The position numbers and the translations under genes are program-made. Shown here piece by piece: positions 35,746-46,402 of a stretch of 64,000 bases of DNA. Numbering within the stretch: the first letter of the stretch is position 1; every line of letters starts with the position of its first letter. Under the pieces are notes generated by a model. The model did not search any database. It was not told the origin of the DNA and saw nothing but the letters and a program-made list of their open reading frames with translations. Source of the DNA: Litchfieldella xinjiangensis (lineage in GTDB: Bacteria; Pseudomonadota; Gammaproteobacteria; Pseudomonadales; Halomonadaceae); assembly GCF_000759345.1 (NCBI RefSeq), contig NZ_JPZL01000001.1:1240001-1304000 (forward strand), given 5' to 3'.

Positions 35746-36966
35746 CTAGTCGTTCCCGTCCAGGGAGGACTGCGCGGAGAACGAGTAGATTGTCTGAGAG
35801 CGGTAGGTTTCGCCCGGCTCCAGGATCGTCGAGGGGAATTCGCTCTGGTTGGGTGAGTCCGGGAAGTGCTGGGTCTCGAGGGCGAATCCCGAGCGCTTTT
35901 CGTAGGCTTCGCCCCGCTTTCCGGCCAGATCGCCCGCCAGGAAGTTGCCTGAGTAGAATTGCAGCCCCGGCTCGGTCGTCGCGACCTCGAGTACCCGGCC
36001 ACTGTCGGGGGACCAGACACGCGCCGCCAGCCTGGGCGAGTCACGCTCACCGTCCCGCGACAGCACGAAATTGTGATCGTACCCCTTGCCCCGGCTAAGT
36101 TGCGTATTGTCCTGTTCGATTCGCTCACCGATCTGCGTCGGCTCGGTGAAGTCGAAGGGCGTGCCCTCCACAGCACGGATTTCTCCGGTGGGAATCAGGG
36201 TTTCGTCCACCGGGGTGAATGCTTCGGCATCGATCATCAGATAATGATCGAGAATCGTGCCACTGCCCTCGCCATCGAGATTGAAATAGCTGTGCTGAGT
36301 CAGGTTGACCGGTGTGGCCTTGTCGGTGGTGGCGTGATAGTCGATGACGAGTTCGTCGTCATCGGTCAGGATGTAGGTGACGCGGGTCTCCAGCGTCCCC
36401 GGATAGCCTTCCTCACCATCTTCACTGGTGTAGGAGAGGATGAGTCCCGCCCCGTCGGCATTCTCGAAGGGTTCGGCATCCCACAACACCTTGTCGAAGC
36501 CCCGCTCACCGCCATGCAGGTGATTGTCGCCATCGTTGCTGGCCAACTCATAGGTCTGGCCATCGAGTTCGAATTGCGCCTTGTCGATGCGGTTGCCATA
36601 GCGGCCGATCAAGGCGCCGAAATAGGGATTGGCGTCCCGATAGGTATCTGAAAGGTAGGCATCCAGTGACTCGAAGCCCAGTACGATGTCATCGAATTCA
36701 CCGGCAGTATCGGGTGTCTTCAGCGACACGATGATGCCGCCATAATCGATGACCTGCATCTCGATCCCATTGGCATTCACGAGGCGATAGGCCGTGACTT
36801 CCCGCCCATCGGGAAGCTGGCCAAAGGATGTCGTCTCGATGCGTTCGGCGTCCCGCTCCATGGTCTTGTCGTTCTCCTCCGCTAGGCTAGGCTGAACCCC
36901 GAGTGACAGCATGACCATGCCGATGCCCGAGGTGAGTCGCAGGGTATTCTTGTGAGTATGCGTCAT
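35746..36966 (-). CDS. Exported aldose 1-epimerase (mutarotase)
   Basis: A 406-residue GalM-family protein with a signal peptide (about residues 1-29, ending SLA-EE). It interconverts alpha and beta anomers of sugars. Catalytic His are in HLHGG and TQHSYFNL, and the catalytic Glu is in ALETQHFPD. The mature protein is markedly acidic, consistent with a salt-exposed periplasm. AGGAG precedes the start at 36966. With the aldose dehydrogenase and GMC enzyme elsewhere in the window it could serve periplasmic sugar oxidation, but it is not in their operon. Confidence 0.9.
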   Translation of the reverse strand: MTHTHKNTLRLTSGIGMVMLSLGVQPSLAEENDKTMERDAERIETTSFGQLPDGREVTAYRLVNANGIEMQVIDYGGIIVSLKTPDTAGEFDDIVLGFESLDAYLSDTYRDANPYFGALIGRYGNRIDKAQFELDGQTYELASNDGDNHLHGGERGFDKVLWDAEPFENADGAGLILSYTSEDGEEGYPGTLETRVTYILTDDDELVIDYHATTDKATPVNLTQHSYFNLDGEGSGTILDHYLMIDAEAFTPVDETLIPTGEIRAVEGTPFDFTEPTQIGERIEQDNTQLSRGKGYDHNFVLSRDGERDSPRLAARVWSPDSGRVLEVATTEPGLQFYSGNFLAGDLAGKRGEAYEKRSGFALETQHFPDSPNQSEFPSTILEPGETYRSQTIYSFSAQSSLDGND

Positions 36967-37161
36967 TGTGACTCCTGGCTTTCGTTCGACCGTCGCGTTG
37001 GGCCCTTTGCCCGCGTTCAAGGTAGTCGGAGCGTCTCGATGTCACGAATACGTCTTTAAGCCAGGCACGATATCTCTTTGGTTATCGCGACACGTCGCGT
37101 AGCGAACCTCGTTACCGATCGCGTCTGCTGGGTCTCGACCTACGTCTAACAAAAGATCGAT

Positions 37162-37866
37162 TCAGAGCTGCTCGAGGTAGGCCTGACCGCCAAGGTTGCG
37201 CATCTGCTGGCGAATCCAGACGCTGCGCTGCTCGGTGCGCGGCCCTGGGCGGGAAGCACTCCATTCCCGCGGGTTGGGCAGGATCGCCGCCAGCCGGCTG
37301 GCCTGGACCTCGGTGAGCTGGTGTGCGCCGACACCGAAATAGTGCTGCGCCGCCGTCTCGAGACCGAACACCCCGCTATCCCACTCGACGATATTGAGGT
37401 AGACCTCGAGGATCCGCTGCTTGGGCCAGATCAGCTCGATCAGCATCGTGAACCAGGCTTCGAGCCCCTTGCGCAGCCAACTGCGCCCCGACCATAGGAA
37501 CAGGTTCTTGGCCGTCTGTTGGCTGATGGTACTGGCTCCGCGTAGACGGCCTCCGTCACGGCTCGCTTCCCAGGCCCGACGCATCTCGGTGAGATCGAAG
37601 CCGAAATGCCGTGGGAATCGTTGGTCTTCCGCAGCGACCACCGCCAACTTGGCGTGACCGGACAGTTCCGCCCAGGGTCGCCACTGATGCTGAATATCGA
37701 GCGGCTCACCGGCTGTCCAGGATTCGAGCTTGCGCTCGACCATGACCATGGAACCGAATACCGGCACGACCCGGAACAGCATGACCAGCCCGATCGACAG
37801 TGCCACGAAGCCCACCAGGCCCAATAGCACCCCGCGCAGCGCCTTGCGCTTCCAATCCTGCGTCAT
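37162..37866 (-). CDS. mtgA: Monofunctional peptidoglycan glycosyltransferase MtgA
   Basis: A 234-residue membrane-anchored GT51 enzyme that polymerises lipid II into glycan strands. One transmembrane helix (about 10-33) precedes the domain with the catalytic Glu in VVAAEDQRFPRHFGFD, then GASTISQQTAKNLFLW, KQRILEVYLNIVEW and the GVFGLETAAQHYFG segment. AAGGGA lies before the start at 37866; the frame open to 37944 has no support. It is preceded by the terminator of fghA. Confidence 0.94.
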   Translation of the reverse strand: MTQDWKRKALRGVLLGLVGFVALSIGLVMLFRVVPVFGSMVMVERKLESWTAGEPLDIQHQWRPWAELSGHAKLAVVAAEDQRFPRHFGFDLTEMRRAWEASRDGGRLRGASTISQQTAKNLFLWSGRSWLRKGLEAWFTMLIELIWPKQRILEVYLNIVEWDSGVFGLETAAQHYFGVGAHQLTEVQASRLAAILPNPREWSASRPGPRTEQRSVWIRQQMRNLGGQAYLEQL

Positions 37867-37944
37867 GAATATCCCTTCAGTTGCCTCGACCCCGTTCAGG
37901 GCATTCGCGCAGTATAACAAGGCGCGAGGGCTTACCGAGGGCAT

Positions 37945-37969
37945 AAAAAAAGCGCCGATCGCTCGGCGC
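37945..37969 (-). terminator. Intrinsic terminator of adhC-fghA
   Basis: A 7-bp stem GCGCCGA/TCGGCGC, with seven T on the minus strand, lies 30 bases after the fghA stop. Confidence 0.85.
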
Positions 37970-37998
37970 CTTGTCAGTGCTCTCGTGCTGACGGTTCA

Positions 37999-38853
37999 CT
38001 AGTGCTTGAAGAGGTACTCGGCGTGGTAACGCAGATGGTCCTCGATGAAGGTCGCGATGAAGAAGTAGCTGTGGTCGTAGCCCGGCTGGCGACGCAGGGT
38101 CAAGGGATGGTCGTGGGTCTTGCAGACCGTCTCGAGACGCTCGGGCTTGAGCTGCTCGTCCAGGAAGTTATCCGCCTCGCCCTGGTCGATGAACAAGGGT
38201 TGGCGCGAAACCCCCTTGGCAACCAGCTCACAGGCATCGTACTGGCGCCACTCACCGCGCTCCTCGCCGAGATAGTTCTTGAACGCCTTCTGTCCCCATG
38301 GGGCGTCCATCGGATTGACGATGGGCGCGAAGGCCGACACGGCGGCAAACCGACCCGGCTGACGCAAGGCGAGGACCAGGGCGCCCAACCCCCCCATCGA
38401 ATGGCCGCTAATCGACTCGCGCCCATTGACCGGGAAATGCTGGCGTACGACCGAAGGCAACTCCTCGTTGACATAGTCGTACATGCGGTAATGCCTCGCC
38501 CAAGGCTCTTGCTTGGCGTTGAGATAGAACCCGGCGCCGGACCCGAAATCGTAGCTGTCGTGCTCTCCGGGTAGATCCAGCCCGCGCGGACTGGTATCGG
38601 GACACACGATGGCGATTCCCAGCTCGGCGGCCACGCGCTGCGCGCCGGACTTCTGCATGAAGTTCTCGTCGGTACAGGTCAAGCCCGACAGCCACCACAT
38701 CAGCGGTACCCGTGTCTCTTCCGCCTGGGGCGGGAGATAGATGGCAAAAACCATCTCGCAATCCAACGCGCGGGAATGATGGCGATAGCGCTTGATCCAG
38801 CCACCGAAGGACTTGGTCGCCGACTCAAGCTCCAGCGTTTCGGACATTGTCAT
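37999..38853 (-). CDS. fghA: S-formylglutathione hydrolase FghA
   Basis: A 284-residue esterase that hydrolyses S-formylglutathione to formate and glutathione, the second step of glutathione-dependent formaldehyde oxidation. The nucleophile Ser is in GHSMGG, and the catalytic His in YDHSYFF; the segment WWLSGLTCTDENFMQKSGAQ is characteristic. AGGAGA precedes the start. It lies 75 bases downstream of adhC in one operon. Confidence 0.95.
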   Translation of the reverse strand: MTMSETLELESATKSFGGWIKRYRHHSRALDCEMVFAIYLPPQAEETRVPLMWWLSGLTCTDENFMQKSGAQRVAAELGIAIVCPDTSPRGLDLPGEHDSYDFGSGAGFYLNAKQEPWARHYRMYDYVNEELPSVVRQHFPVNGRESISGHSMGGLGALVLALRQPGRFAAVSAFAPIVNPMDAPWGQKAFKNYLGEERGEWRQYDACELVAKGVSRQPLFIDQGEADNFLDEQLKPERLETVCKTHDHPLTLRRQPGYDHSYFFIATFIEDHLRYHAEYLFKH

Positions 38854-38928
38854 GGGCTTCTCCTTGTCTTGCGACTCACGGTCTCACGGTGTGACGGCGT
38901 CTTGCTCAACATGATGACCCGGTTCGCC

Positions 38929-40107
<1,179 letters not shown>

Positions 40108-40196
40108 TCAGTCTAGGCGAGGGCGCGGTGCGGGAAAAACCGCGGTAGACTCACAAGATTATTGCTGTGTGGCAACAATCGACAGGAGTCGCAGAC

Positions 40197-41081
40197 ATGC
40201 ATCGCTGGGATCGAATCGAGGCGTTTACCGAGGTGGTGCGGCTAGGCACCTTCTCGTCGGCGGCCCTCCAGCTCAAGGTATCGACCTCACACGTCAGTCG
40301 ACTGGTCAGCCAGTTGGAAAGTCAGCTCGATACCCCGTTGCTCTATCGCACCACGCGCCAGATTCGCTTGACCGATGCCGGGGCGCGCTACTACGACCAC
40401 TGTCGCCTTCTGCTAGAGGGATTTCGCGAAGCTGAGGCGTCGCTGGGAGAGCTTCAGCGCGCGCCCCGCGGCCTGCTCAGCCTGACCTCAGCCACCACCT
40501 TCGGCGAGCGGTTCATCGCACCTCTGGTCAACGACTTCCAGCGCCGCTATCCCCAGCTCGAGGTCTATATGCACTTCACCAATCGTCAGGTGGAACTGAT
40601 CGACGAAGGGTTCGATATTGCCATTCGCATGGGCGTGCTCAAGGACTCGACGCTCATCGCGCGGCGGTTATGCCCGAGGCGGGAATATGTGGTGGGTTCA
40701 AGGGATTACTTCGAACAGATGCCACGGCCGCACACACTGGCCGAACTGGCCCAGCACCATTGTCTGCTAGGCTCTCGCAACAGTTGGCTATTCGCATTGG
40801 ACGGAGGCCGCCGGGAGGTCCGCGTACAGGGCCGGTGGCAGGCGAATTCGGGGCCGGCCCTGCTGGATGCAACGCTCAAAGGGCTGGGGATCGCACAATT
40901 GCCGGATTACTACGTCGACCCCTACTTGAGAAGCGGCGAACTGGTGTCGGTACTCGATACCTTTCAGGATACCGGTACCGCGGTATGGGCCGTCTATCCA
41001 AGCCACCGGCATCTATCGCCCAAGGTACGCCTGTTCATCGACTTTCTTGCAGAGCACCTGGGTCACGAAAGCCGAGAATGA
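40197..41081 (+). CDS. LysR-family regulator, divergent from adhC
   Basis: A 294-residue regulator: N-terminal winged helix (about 1-60, with FSSAALQLKVSTSHVSRLVSQLE) and a C-terminal effector domain (about 90-290). AGGAG lies before the ATG at 40197. Divergence from adhC-fghA, with a 158-base gap, suggests that it controls the formaldehyde operon, although adhC is more often regulated by FrmR-type proteins. Confidence 0.88.
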   Translation: MHRWDRIEAFTEVVRLGTFSSAALQLKVSTSHVSRLVSQLESQLDTPLLYRTTRQIRLTDAGARYYDHCRLLLEGFREAEASLGELQRAPRGLLSLTSATTFGERFIAPLVNDFQRRYPQLEVYMHFTNRQVELIDEGFDIAIRMGVLKDSTLIARRLCPRREYVVGSRDYFEQMPRPHTLAELAQHHCLLGSRNSWLFALDGGRREVRVQGRWQANSGPALLDATLKGLGIAQLPDYYVDPYLRSGELVSVLDTFQDTGTAVWAVYPSHRHLSPKVRLFIDFLAEHLGHESRE

Positions 41082-41103
41082 ACCCATCAGCCCACAGAGC
41101 GTT

Positions 41104-41898
41104 TCAGGTGGCCTCTTTCGGTTGGCCGAGAACATCGCCGGATAACGCCCAATTCGAGGCACTTTCCAAGTAGATGGGCGGGAGGCTGTCGCTGAGGTAG
41201 TAATCGTCGAATTCAGCAAATTCAGCGAGACGCTCCGGGTCCGGTAGGTGGACTCGATGTCGTTCGCGATAGACCAATCCTTCATCGCGTAATGTCGAAA
41301 AGGTGCGGCTGACATGAACGTTGCTCAGGCCCAGAGCATCGGCGAGTTCTTCCTGCGATAAGGGCAGGCGAAAATGACCCTCGTCAACCGCGCCGTTACG
41401 TTCCAGACGCAGGTAGATCTCGTAGAGAAAATGCGCCAGACGCTGCTGTGCAGTGCGATGTGCCATATACACCAGACGCTCGCTCAACATGGCCTGCTGG
41501 CGGCAGGATATCGCGTAAAGAATGGCCGTCAGGGTCGTCGAATGGCGGAAAATTCTCAGCAACTGCTGGTGAGTGAATCGACACAGCACGCCGTCCTCGA
41601 TCATGGTGACGCCCGCCTGGCGACTCGCGAAGGCAAACTCGCGTAACCCGATGATATCTCCGGGCAAGTAGACCTTGAGGATCTGGCGGTTACCGTCATC
41701 GAGATTGCGAAACGCGTACGCCCAGCCCTGGAGAAGGGTACAGAACTGGCCCGTCCTGTCATTTTCCTGCCATATAATATCGCCGGCCGTGACCGTCATC
41801 GGATCCTGCTCGAGCTCGCCAAGCAGGGCTTTTTCTTCGTCCGATAAGGGGCCGTAATGGCTAAAATGGTGGGTAATCCAGCTCGTAATTTGGCCCAC
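41104..41898 (-). CDS. Crp/Fnr-family regulator, copy 1
   Basis: A 264-residue regulator: cyclic-nucleotide-like beta-barrel (about 15-130), dimer helix, and winged helix (about 165-235, with LSQEELADALGLSNVHVSRT). It lacks the N-terminal cysteines of Fnr-type iron-sulfur sensors. The start is GTG with GGAGAG 9 bases upstream. It is a paralogue of the gene at 42130 throughout its length. Ligand and targets are unknown. Confidence 0.87.
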   Translation of the reverse strand: MGQITSWITHHFSHYGPLSDEEKALLGELEQDPMTVTAGDIIWQENDRTGQFCTLLQGWAYAFRNLDDGNRQILKVYLPGDIIGLREFAFASRQAGVTMIEDGVLCRFTHQQLLRIFRHSTTLTAILYAISCRQQAMLSERLVYMAHRTAQQRLAHFLYEIYLRLERNGAVDEGHFRLPLSQEELADALGLSNVHVSRTFSTLRDEGLVYRERHRVHLPDPERLAEFAEFDDYYLSDSLPPIYLESASNWALSGDVLGQPKEAT

Positions 41899-42129
41899 GC
41901 TTAGGCGCTCTCCAATAGATACCAGAATAAAGAGAAGCGTTACAGCTAGTTAGCTTCTTTCAGCGGACGAAGCCATTGTGTAGCAGCCAAAGCATTCAAG
42001 AGAATAACGTAGGTTAAAAACCCAGGCACAGCTAGCAAAGCGGGTCAGTATCATCACCAGATAATGCCTACTGCCAGGCGACTCCCACGGCTACGCGAGG
42101 GCCGCGAGCCGTGGGCGAATGATGGGCTA

Positions 42130-42906
42130 CTACCCAGCCGAGGAGGATGGGGCAGGGATTTTCGCCAGTGAGGCGGCGCCCAGTTTCCTGAGATTATCGT
42201 TGAGGTAGCAACCATTGAAATCGCAAGCCTCGCTCAAGGCCTGCAGATCTGGAATTTCGACCCAATGCCGATTCCGAAAGACCAGGCCGCGCTCGTTGAG
42301 CAAGGTGAAGGTACGACTCACATGAACGGCACTGAGTCCCAGGGCGTCTGCCAACTGCTCCTGGGAGAGCGGCAACCGGAAGCGCCCATCGCCACCCTCA
42401 CCGGTTCGCTCCAGCCGTGTGTAGGTCTCGAAGAGAAGATGACAGATTTTCTGGAAGGCACTGCGCCGTGCCAGGTTGACCAGACGCTCCGTCAACAAGG
42501 CCTGGTGACAACTGGAAACGGCGAATAGGATCGTCGTCAGCGTGGCGGAACGCTGAAACAGGTCGAGCAGGTGCTGATGCGGAAAGCGACAGATCACGCC
42601 ATCGTCGATCATCATCACCCCGGCAAGGCGCTGGGAAAACGCGAACTCGCGAAGGCCGATGATATCGCCAGGCAGGTACAGTTCGAGTATCTGGCGGCTG
42701 CCGTCCTCGAGATGGCGAAAGGAAAATGCCCAGCCACTGCGCAAGGTGCAGAATTCCTCGGCAGGCTCGCTTTCCTGCCACAGCAATTGGCCGGCCCGCG
42801 TGTCCACTGGACTACGCTCCAGATCGCAAAGCAGTTGTTTGTCATCCTCCGCCAAGTTGGCGTAATGATTGAAGTGTCGAATGATACAACTGTGGGTGTC
42901 GTTCAC
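42130..42906 (-). CDS. Crp/Fnr-family regulator, copy 2
   Basis: A 258-residue paralogue of the gene at 41104. Shared blocks include YLPGDIIGLREFAF in the sensor domain and LPLSQEQLADALGLSAVHVSRTF in the recognition helix. I use a GTG at 42906, preceded by GGAGA, because the protein then aligns with the GTG-started paralogue from its first residues; a frame to 42963 would add 19 unrelated residues. The two near-identical recognition helices suggest overlapping DNA targets. Ligand unknown. Confidence 0.85.
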   Translation of the reverse strand: MNDTHSCIIRHFNHYANLAEDDKQLLCDLERSPVDTRAGQLLWQESEPAEEFCTLRSGWAFSFRHLEDGSRQILELYLPGDIIGLREFAFSQRLAGVMMIDDGVICRFPHQHLLDLFQRSATLTTILFAVSSCHQALLTERLVNLARRSAFQKICHLLFETYTRLERTGEGGDGRFRLPLSQEQLADALGLSAVHVSRTFTLLNERGLVFRNRHWVEIPDLQALSEACDFNGCYLNDNLRKLGAASLAKIPAPSSSAG

Positions 42907-43056
42907 CGTTATCGTCTCCTCGCAAGGATAGCCCCAGGCAGAGCACCGGTGCCTGTTGGTCATTTACGCCGACCTGGCGTGGCCCAGGCCACCCTATTCC
43001 CGACCACGCCTGGCCCGACGCGTTCCGTCAGCCTTTTTCTTTTTATATCAGAGCAC

Positions 43057-43080
43057 AAAAAAAGCGCCCGTGGGCGCTTT
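43057..43080 (-). terminator. Intrinsic terminator of sdaA
   Basis: A stem AAAGCGCCC/GGGCGCTTT with a run of T on the minus strand lies 18 bases after the sdaA stop. Confidence 0.85.
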
Positions 43081-43097
43081 CAATCACGCTTGCGAAA

Positions 43098-44480
43098 TCA
43101 GCATTCGATGGCATTGACCGCCAACCCACCGCGCGAGGTTTCCTTGTACTTGTCCTGCATGTCGCGTCCGGTATCGCGCATGGTGCGAATCACTTTATCC
43201 AGCGAGATGAAGTGCACCCCGTCACCGCGCAGGGCCATCTGGGCCGCGTTGATCGCCTTGACCGATGCGATAGCGTTGCGCTCGATGCAGGGCACCTGAA
43301 CCAACCCGCCCACCGGATCGCACGTCAGCCCCAGATTATGCTCCAGGGCGATCTCAGCCGCGTTTTCCACTTGCATCACACTACCGCCCATGACTTCGGC
43401 GAGCCCAGCGGCTGCCATGGCGCACGCCGATCCGACCTCGCCTTGGCAGCCCACTTCGGCGCCGGAAATCGAGGCGTTCTTCTTGCACAGAATGCCTACC
43501 GCGCCTGCCGCGAGCAGGAAGTCGACGACATCGCGTTTTGAGGCCCCAGGCTGAAACTTCATGTAGTAATGCAGGACGGCAGGAATGATGCCGGCAGCCC
43601 CATTGGTGGGCGCGGTGACCATGCGGCCGCCCGCGGCATTCTCCTCGTTGACCGCTAACGCAAAGACATTGACCCAATCCATGGCGGAGAAGGTCGACGC
43701 GATCAGGCTCGGGCGTTCCTCAACCTGCAATAACCGCCGATGCAAGTCCGCCGCCCGCCGCTTGACGTTGAGGCCCCCCGGCAAGATACCGGTGGTGTGC
43801 AACCCACGCTCGACGCAGGCCTGCATCGCCTCCCAAATCGCCCAGAGCTCATCCCGGATCTCGGCCTCGCTGCGCCAAGCCTTCTCATTCTCGAGCATGA
43901 GCTCGCTGATACGCAGACCGTGTTGCTCACAGCGCTTTAGTAGCGCCTCGGCGTTATCGAAGGGATAGGCCTGCTCAGGGCCCGATGAACCGAACTCGCC
44001 TTCTCTTGCCGCCGCCTCGTCGATCACGAAGCCACCACCTACCGAGTAATAGGTATTGGTTGATAACACCTCGCCATCCCAACCCTCTGCGGTGAGACGC
44101 AGGGCATTGGGATGGTGTGGCAATGCCTCGTCGACCAGTTGCATGTCGCGACCCCAAAGGAATGCGATGGCAAGGCGGTTATCGAGCAGCAGCGTCTGGG
44201 ATTCGATGACCTCCTCGATACAAGGCGAAATCGTCTCGGGATCGATATGCTCCGGTGTTTCCCCCATCAGGCCCATGATCACGGCGCGATCGGTGCCATG
44301 CCCTACGCCGGTGGCCGACAACGAGCCATAGAGGGTAATTTCGACCCTTGCGACTCGCTCCAGCAGCGATCCGCTGCGTAGCGACTCGAGAAAGGTATTG
44401 GCAGCCCGCATCGGTCCTACCGTATGCGAACTGGACGGCCCGATGCCGACCTTGAACAGATCGAATACGCTGATGCTCAT
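43098..44480 (-). CDS. sdaA: L-serine ammonia-lyase, iron-sulfur type
   Basis: A 460-residue [4Fe-4S] enzyme converting L-serine to pyruvate and ammonia. The N-terminal beta domain begins [20 protein letters not shown]; the alpha domain has cysteines in [26 protein letters not shown] and [10 protein letters not shown] for the cluster. The last residue is Cys (NAIEC), as in the Legionella enzyme where the C-terminal Cys caps the cluster. GGGAG precedes the start at 44480. A LysR gene lies divergent. Confidence 0.95.
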   Translation of the reverse strand: MSISVFDLFKVGIGPSSSHTVGPMRAANTFLESLRSGSLLERVARVEITLYGSLSATGVGHGTDRAVIMGLMGETPEHIDPETISPCIEEVIESQTLLLDNRLAIAFLWGRDMQLVDEALPHHPNALRLTAEGWDGEVLSTNTYYSVGGGFVIDEAAAREGEFGSSGPEQAYPFDNAEALLKRCEQHGLRISELMLENEKAWRSEAEIRDELWAIWEAMQACVERGLHTTGILPGGLNVKRRAADLHRRLLQVEERPSLIASTFSAMDWVNVFALAVNEENAAGGRMVTAPTNGAAGIIPAVLHYYMKFQPGASKRDVVDFLLAAGAVGILCKKNASISGAEVGCQGEVGSACAMAAAGLAEVMGGSVMQVENAAEIALEHNLGLTCDPVGGLVQVPCIERNAIASVKAINAAQMALRGDGVHFISLDKVIRTMRDTGRDMQDKYKETSRGGLAVNAIEC

Positions 44481-44649
44481 GAGCACTCCCGACGAACGTG
44501 ATTTGTATTAATGACCTGGGCTTATGGATCAATCTGGCTAAAGCGTATCGCTTCGCACTACATGATTGCTCCGTGTATTGGTATATTGGATCGACTCCCG
44601 ACGCCCTACAATCGACGATTCTTAAGCCCGGATATAGTAAATCTAAACC

Positions 44650-45588
44650 ATGAAACAGAGCTTGAATGCCCAGACCCATGCCTGGCTCAAGGTGTTCTCG
44701 GCCAGTGCCCGCCACCTTTCGTTCACGCGGGCCGCCGAGGAATTGCATGTCACCACCGGCGCAGTGAGCCAGCAGATCAAGCAGCTCGAAGAGCGTCTCG
44801 GGTTCAAGCTATTTCGTCGACTGCCGCGCCAGCTCGAATTGACCGAAGAAGGTCGACGTCTATCTGCCGTGGTAGGCACCGCCTACCAGGCCGTGGACAT
44901 GGAAGTGAAGCGGCTGCGCTCGGGGGTCATGACCGGGGTGCTACGCCTGCGTTCGGTTCCGTCGTTTCTCGCTAAATGGCTGATGCCACGGCTCCCTCGC
45001 CTGCAGGCGCGCTTTCCTGACATCGAACTGCAGGTCATCGCCGAAGACAGCAATATTTCCCTGCGTGACGGGGAATTCGATCTGGCCCTGGACCTCAATG
45101 ACGGCCATTACCCTGGCTTTGCGATCACTCCGCTCATGAAGGAAGTCATCTTTCCTGTCTGCGCCCCGCGCCTGATGCGCGGCAGGCCTCGCCTCGCCCA
45201 ACCCAGTGACCTAGCCTACTATCCTTTACTACACGATGTGACGGCTTGGCGAGGAAGTCAGGATCACGCCGAATGGGAGCATTACCTGAGGGCCATCGAG
45301 GCGCCCCACATCAATGTTCGACGTGGCTACACCTTCAACCGCAACCAGTTGACGATGGAAGCCGCCATTGCGGGCATGGGCGTGGCTATTGCACGACAGA
45401 CCCTGATTACCGATGAGCTCAGAACCGGTGCCCTGATCGCCCCTTTCGCCCAGCGCGTGGAGACCGGCAAGCGCTACGGCATCGTGCATGCACCGGGCTC
45501 GCTCGATGATCGGCGTGTACGGGCTGTGCATGACTGGCTCCTGGAAGAGGCTTACAGGAGTGATGGGAATGAAGTGGCAAGCTTTTAG
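44650..45588 (+). CDS. LysR-family regulator, GcvA-like, divergent from sdaA
   Basis: A 312-residue regulator with an N-terminal winged helix (LSFTRAAEELHVTTGAVSQQIKQLE is the typical GcvA-type pattern) and an effector domain with the SVPSFLAKWLMPRL segment. It lies 169 bases from the divergent sdaA start, so it probably regulates serine degradation. The ribosome site is weak. Confidence 0.87.
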   Translation: MKQSLNAQTHAWLKVFSASARHLSFTRAAEELHVTTGAVSQQIKQLEERLGFKLFRRLPRQLELTEEGRRLSAVVGTAYQAVDMEVKRLRSGVMTGVLRLRSVPSFLAKWLMPRLPRLQARFPDIELQVIAEDSNISLRDGEFDLALDLNDGHYPGFAITPLMKEVIFPVCAPRLMRGRPRLAQPSDLAYYPLLHDVTAWRGSQDHAEWEHYLRAIEAPHINVRRGYTFNRNQLTMEAAIAGMGVAIARQTLITDELRTGALIAPFAQRVETGKRYGIVHAPGSLDDRRVRAVHDWLLEEAYRSDGNEVASF

Positions 45589-45644
45589 ATATGACGATAA
45601 AATGACAACCATTCATTCATGAATGTATTTATCTTGGATTGCTA

Positions 45645-46292
45645 ATGCCTCCCACGCCTACGACGTACCCCATCGGTTTTGCCGCTACCTGCGCACGCGC
45701 CACGCTCTACATTCTGCTCGTGGCCGCGCTGATGCAAGGCGCCTATTTGGAAGCGCTGTACCTGGACGAAACGCGCTTTTCCGAACTTGGCTTTACCGAA
45801 CTGGCCCAGACCGCCCTGCTAGCGATCGTTTCGCTGCTGCTAATCTATACCCGTCAAGTTCTTAAAGCCGCGCCAGCCTTGACGCTGTTGATGTTCGCCT
45901 TCGTGTTTAGCTCGTTGATCCGCGAACAGGATTCTTTTCTGGATACCTATGTCGCCAGGCATACCTGGAAAGTGCTGGTGGCGCTGGTCATCCTGCCCAC
46001 CCTCTATTGGGTGATCAGGCATCGGCGCCAATTCCTCGAGGAGTTTATCGCCTACGCCAACACCTTCTCCTTCGGCCTCTTCGCCTCGGGCTTCCTTGTC
46101 ACCTACGTATTCTCGCGCCTGTATGGACGCAGCGAGATGTGGATGGCCATCCTCGGGGAGCATTATCAGCGCACCTTCAAGGATGCCGCCGAGGAGATCA
46201 CCGAGCTACTCGGCTACAGCCTGATTCTGGTCGCCGTCATCGAGCTCGTCCTGCTCGCGAGGCGCTGGCAACAGGCCCGCGCCATCCCCTGA
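45645..46292 (+). CDS. Integral membrane protein, function unknown
   Basis: A 215-residue protein with about six hydrophobic segments (near residues 17-35, 50-70, 77-95, 108-127, 140-160 and 193-210) and charged loops such as RHRRQFLEEFIAYAN. I do not recognise a named family. The ATG at 45645 is preferred to a TTG six bases upstream. It lies 56 bases after the LysR gene and is convergent with rpoD. Confidence 0.78.
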   Translation: MPPTPTTYPIGFAATCARATLYILLVAALMQGAYLEALYLDETRFSELGFTELAQTALLAIVSLLLIYTRQVLKAAPALTLLMFAFVFSSLIREQDSFLDTYVARHTWKVLVALVILPTLYWVIRHRRQFLEEFIAYANTFSFGLFASGFLVTYVFSRLYGRSEMWMAILGEHYQRTFKDAAEEITELLGYSLILVAVIELVLLARRWQQARAIP

Positions 46293-46350
46293 ATGCCAGT
46301 GACTTATTCTTAGGGGCCGGTGACGGCCCGCTATCTGCCGTCAAACGCAA

Positions 46351-46378
46351 GACGCCCGCAGCCATGGCTGCGGGCGTC
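46351..46378. terminator. Bidirectional terminator between membrane protein and rpoD
   Basis: A near-perfect 28-base palindrome GACGCCCGCAGCC/GGCTGCGGGCGTC lies between convergent genes; short T-runs follow on the minus strand. Confidence 0.78.
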
Positions 46379-46402
46379 TGCGTGAGTGGGGCTCTGGGAC
46401 TA

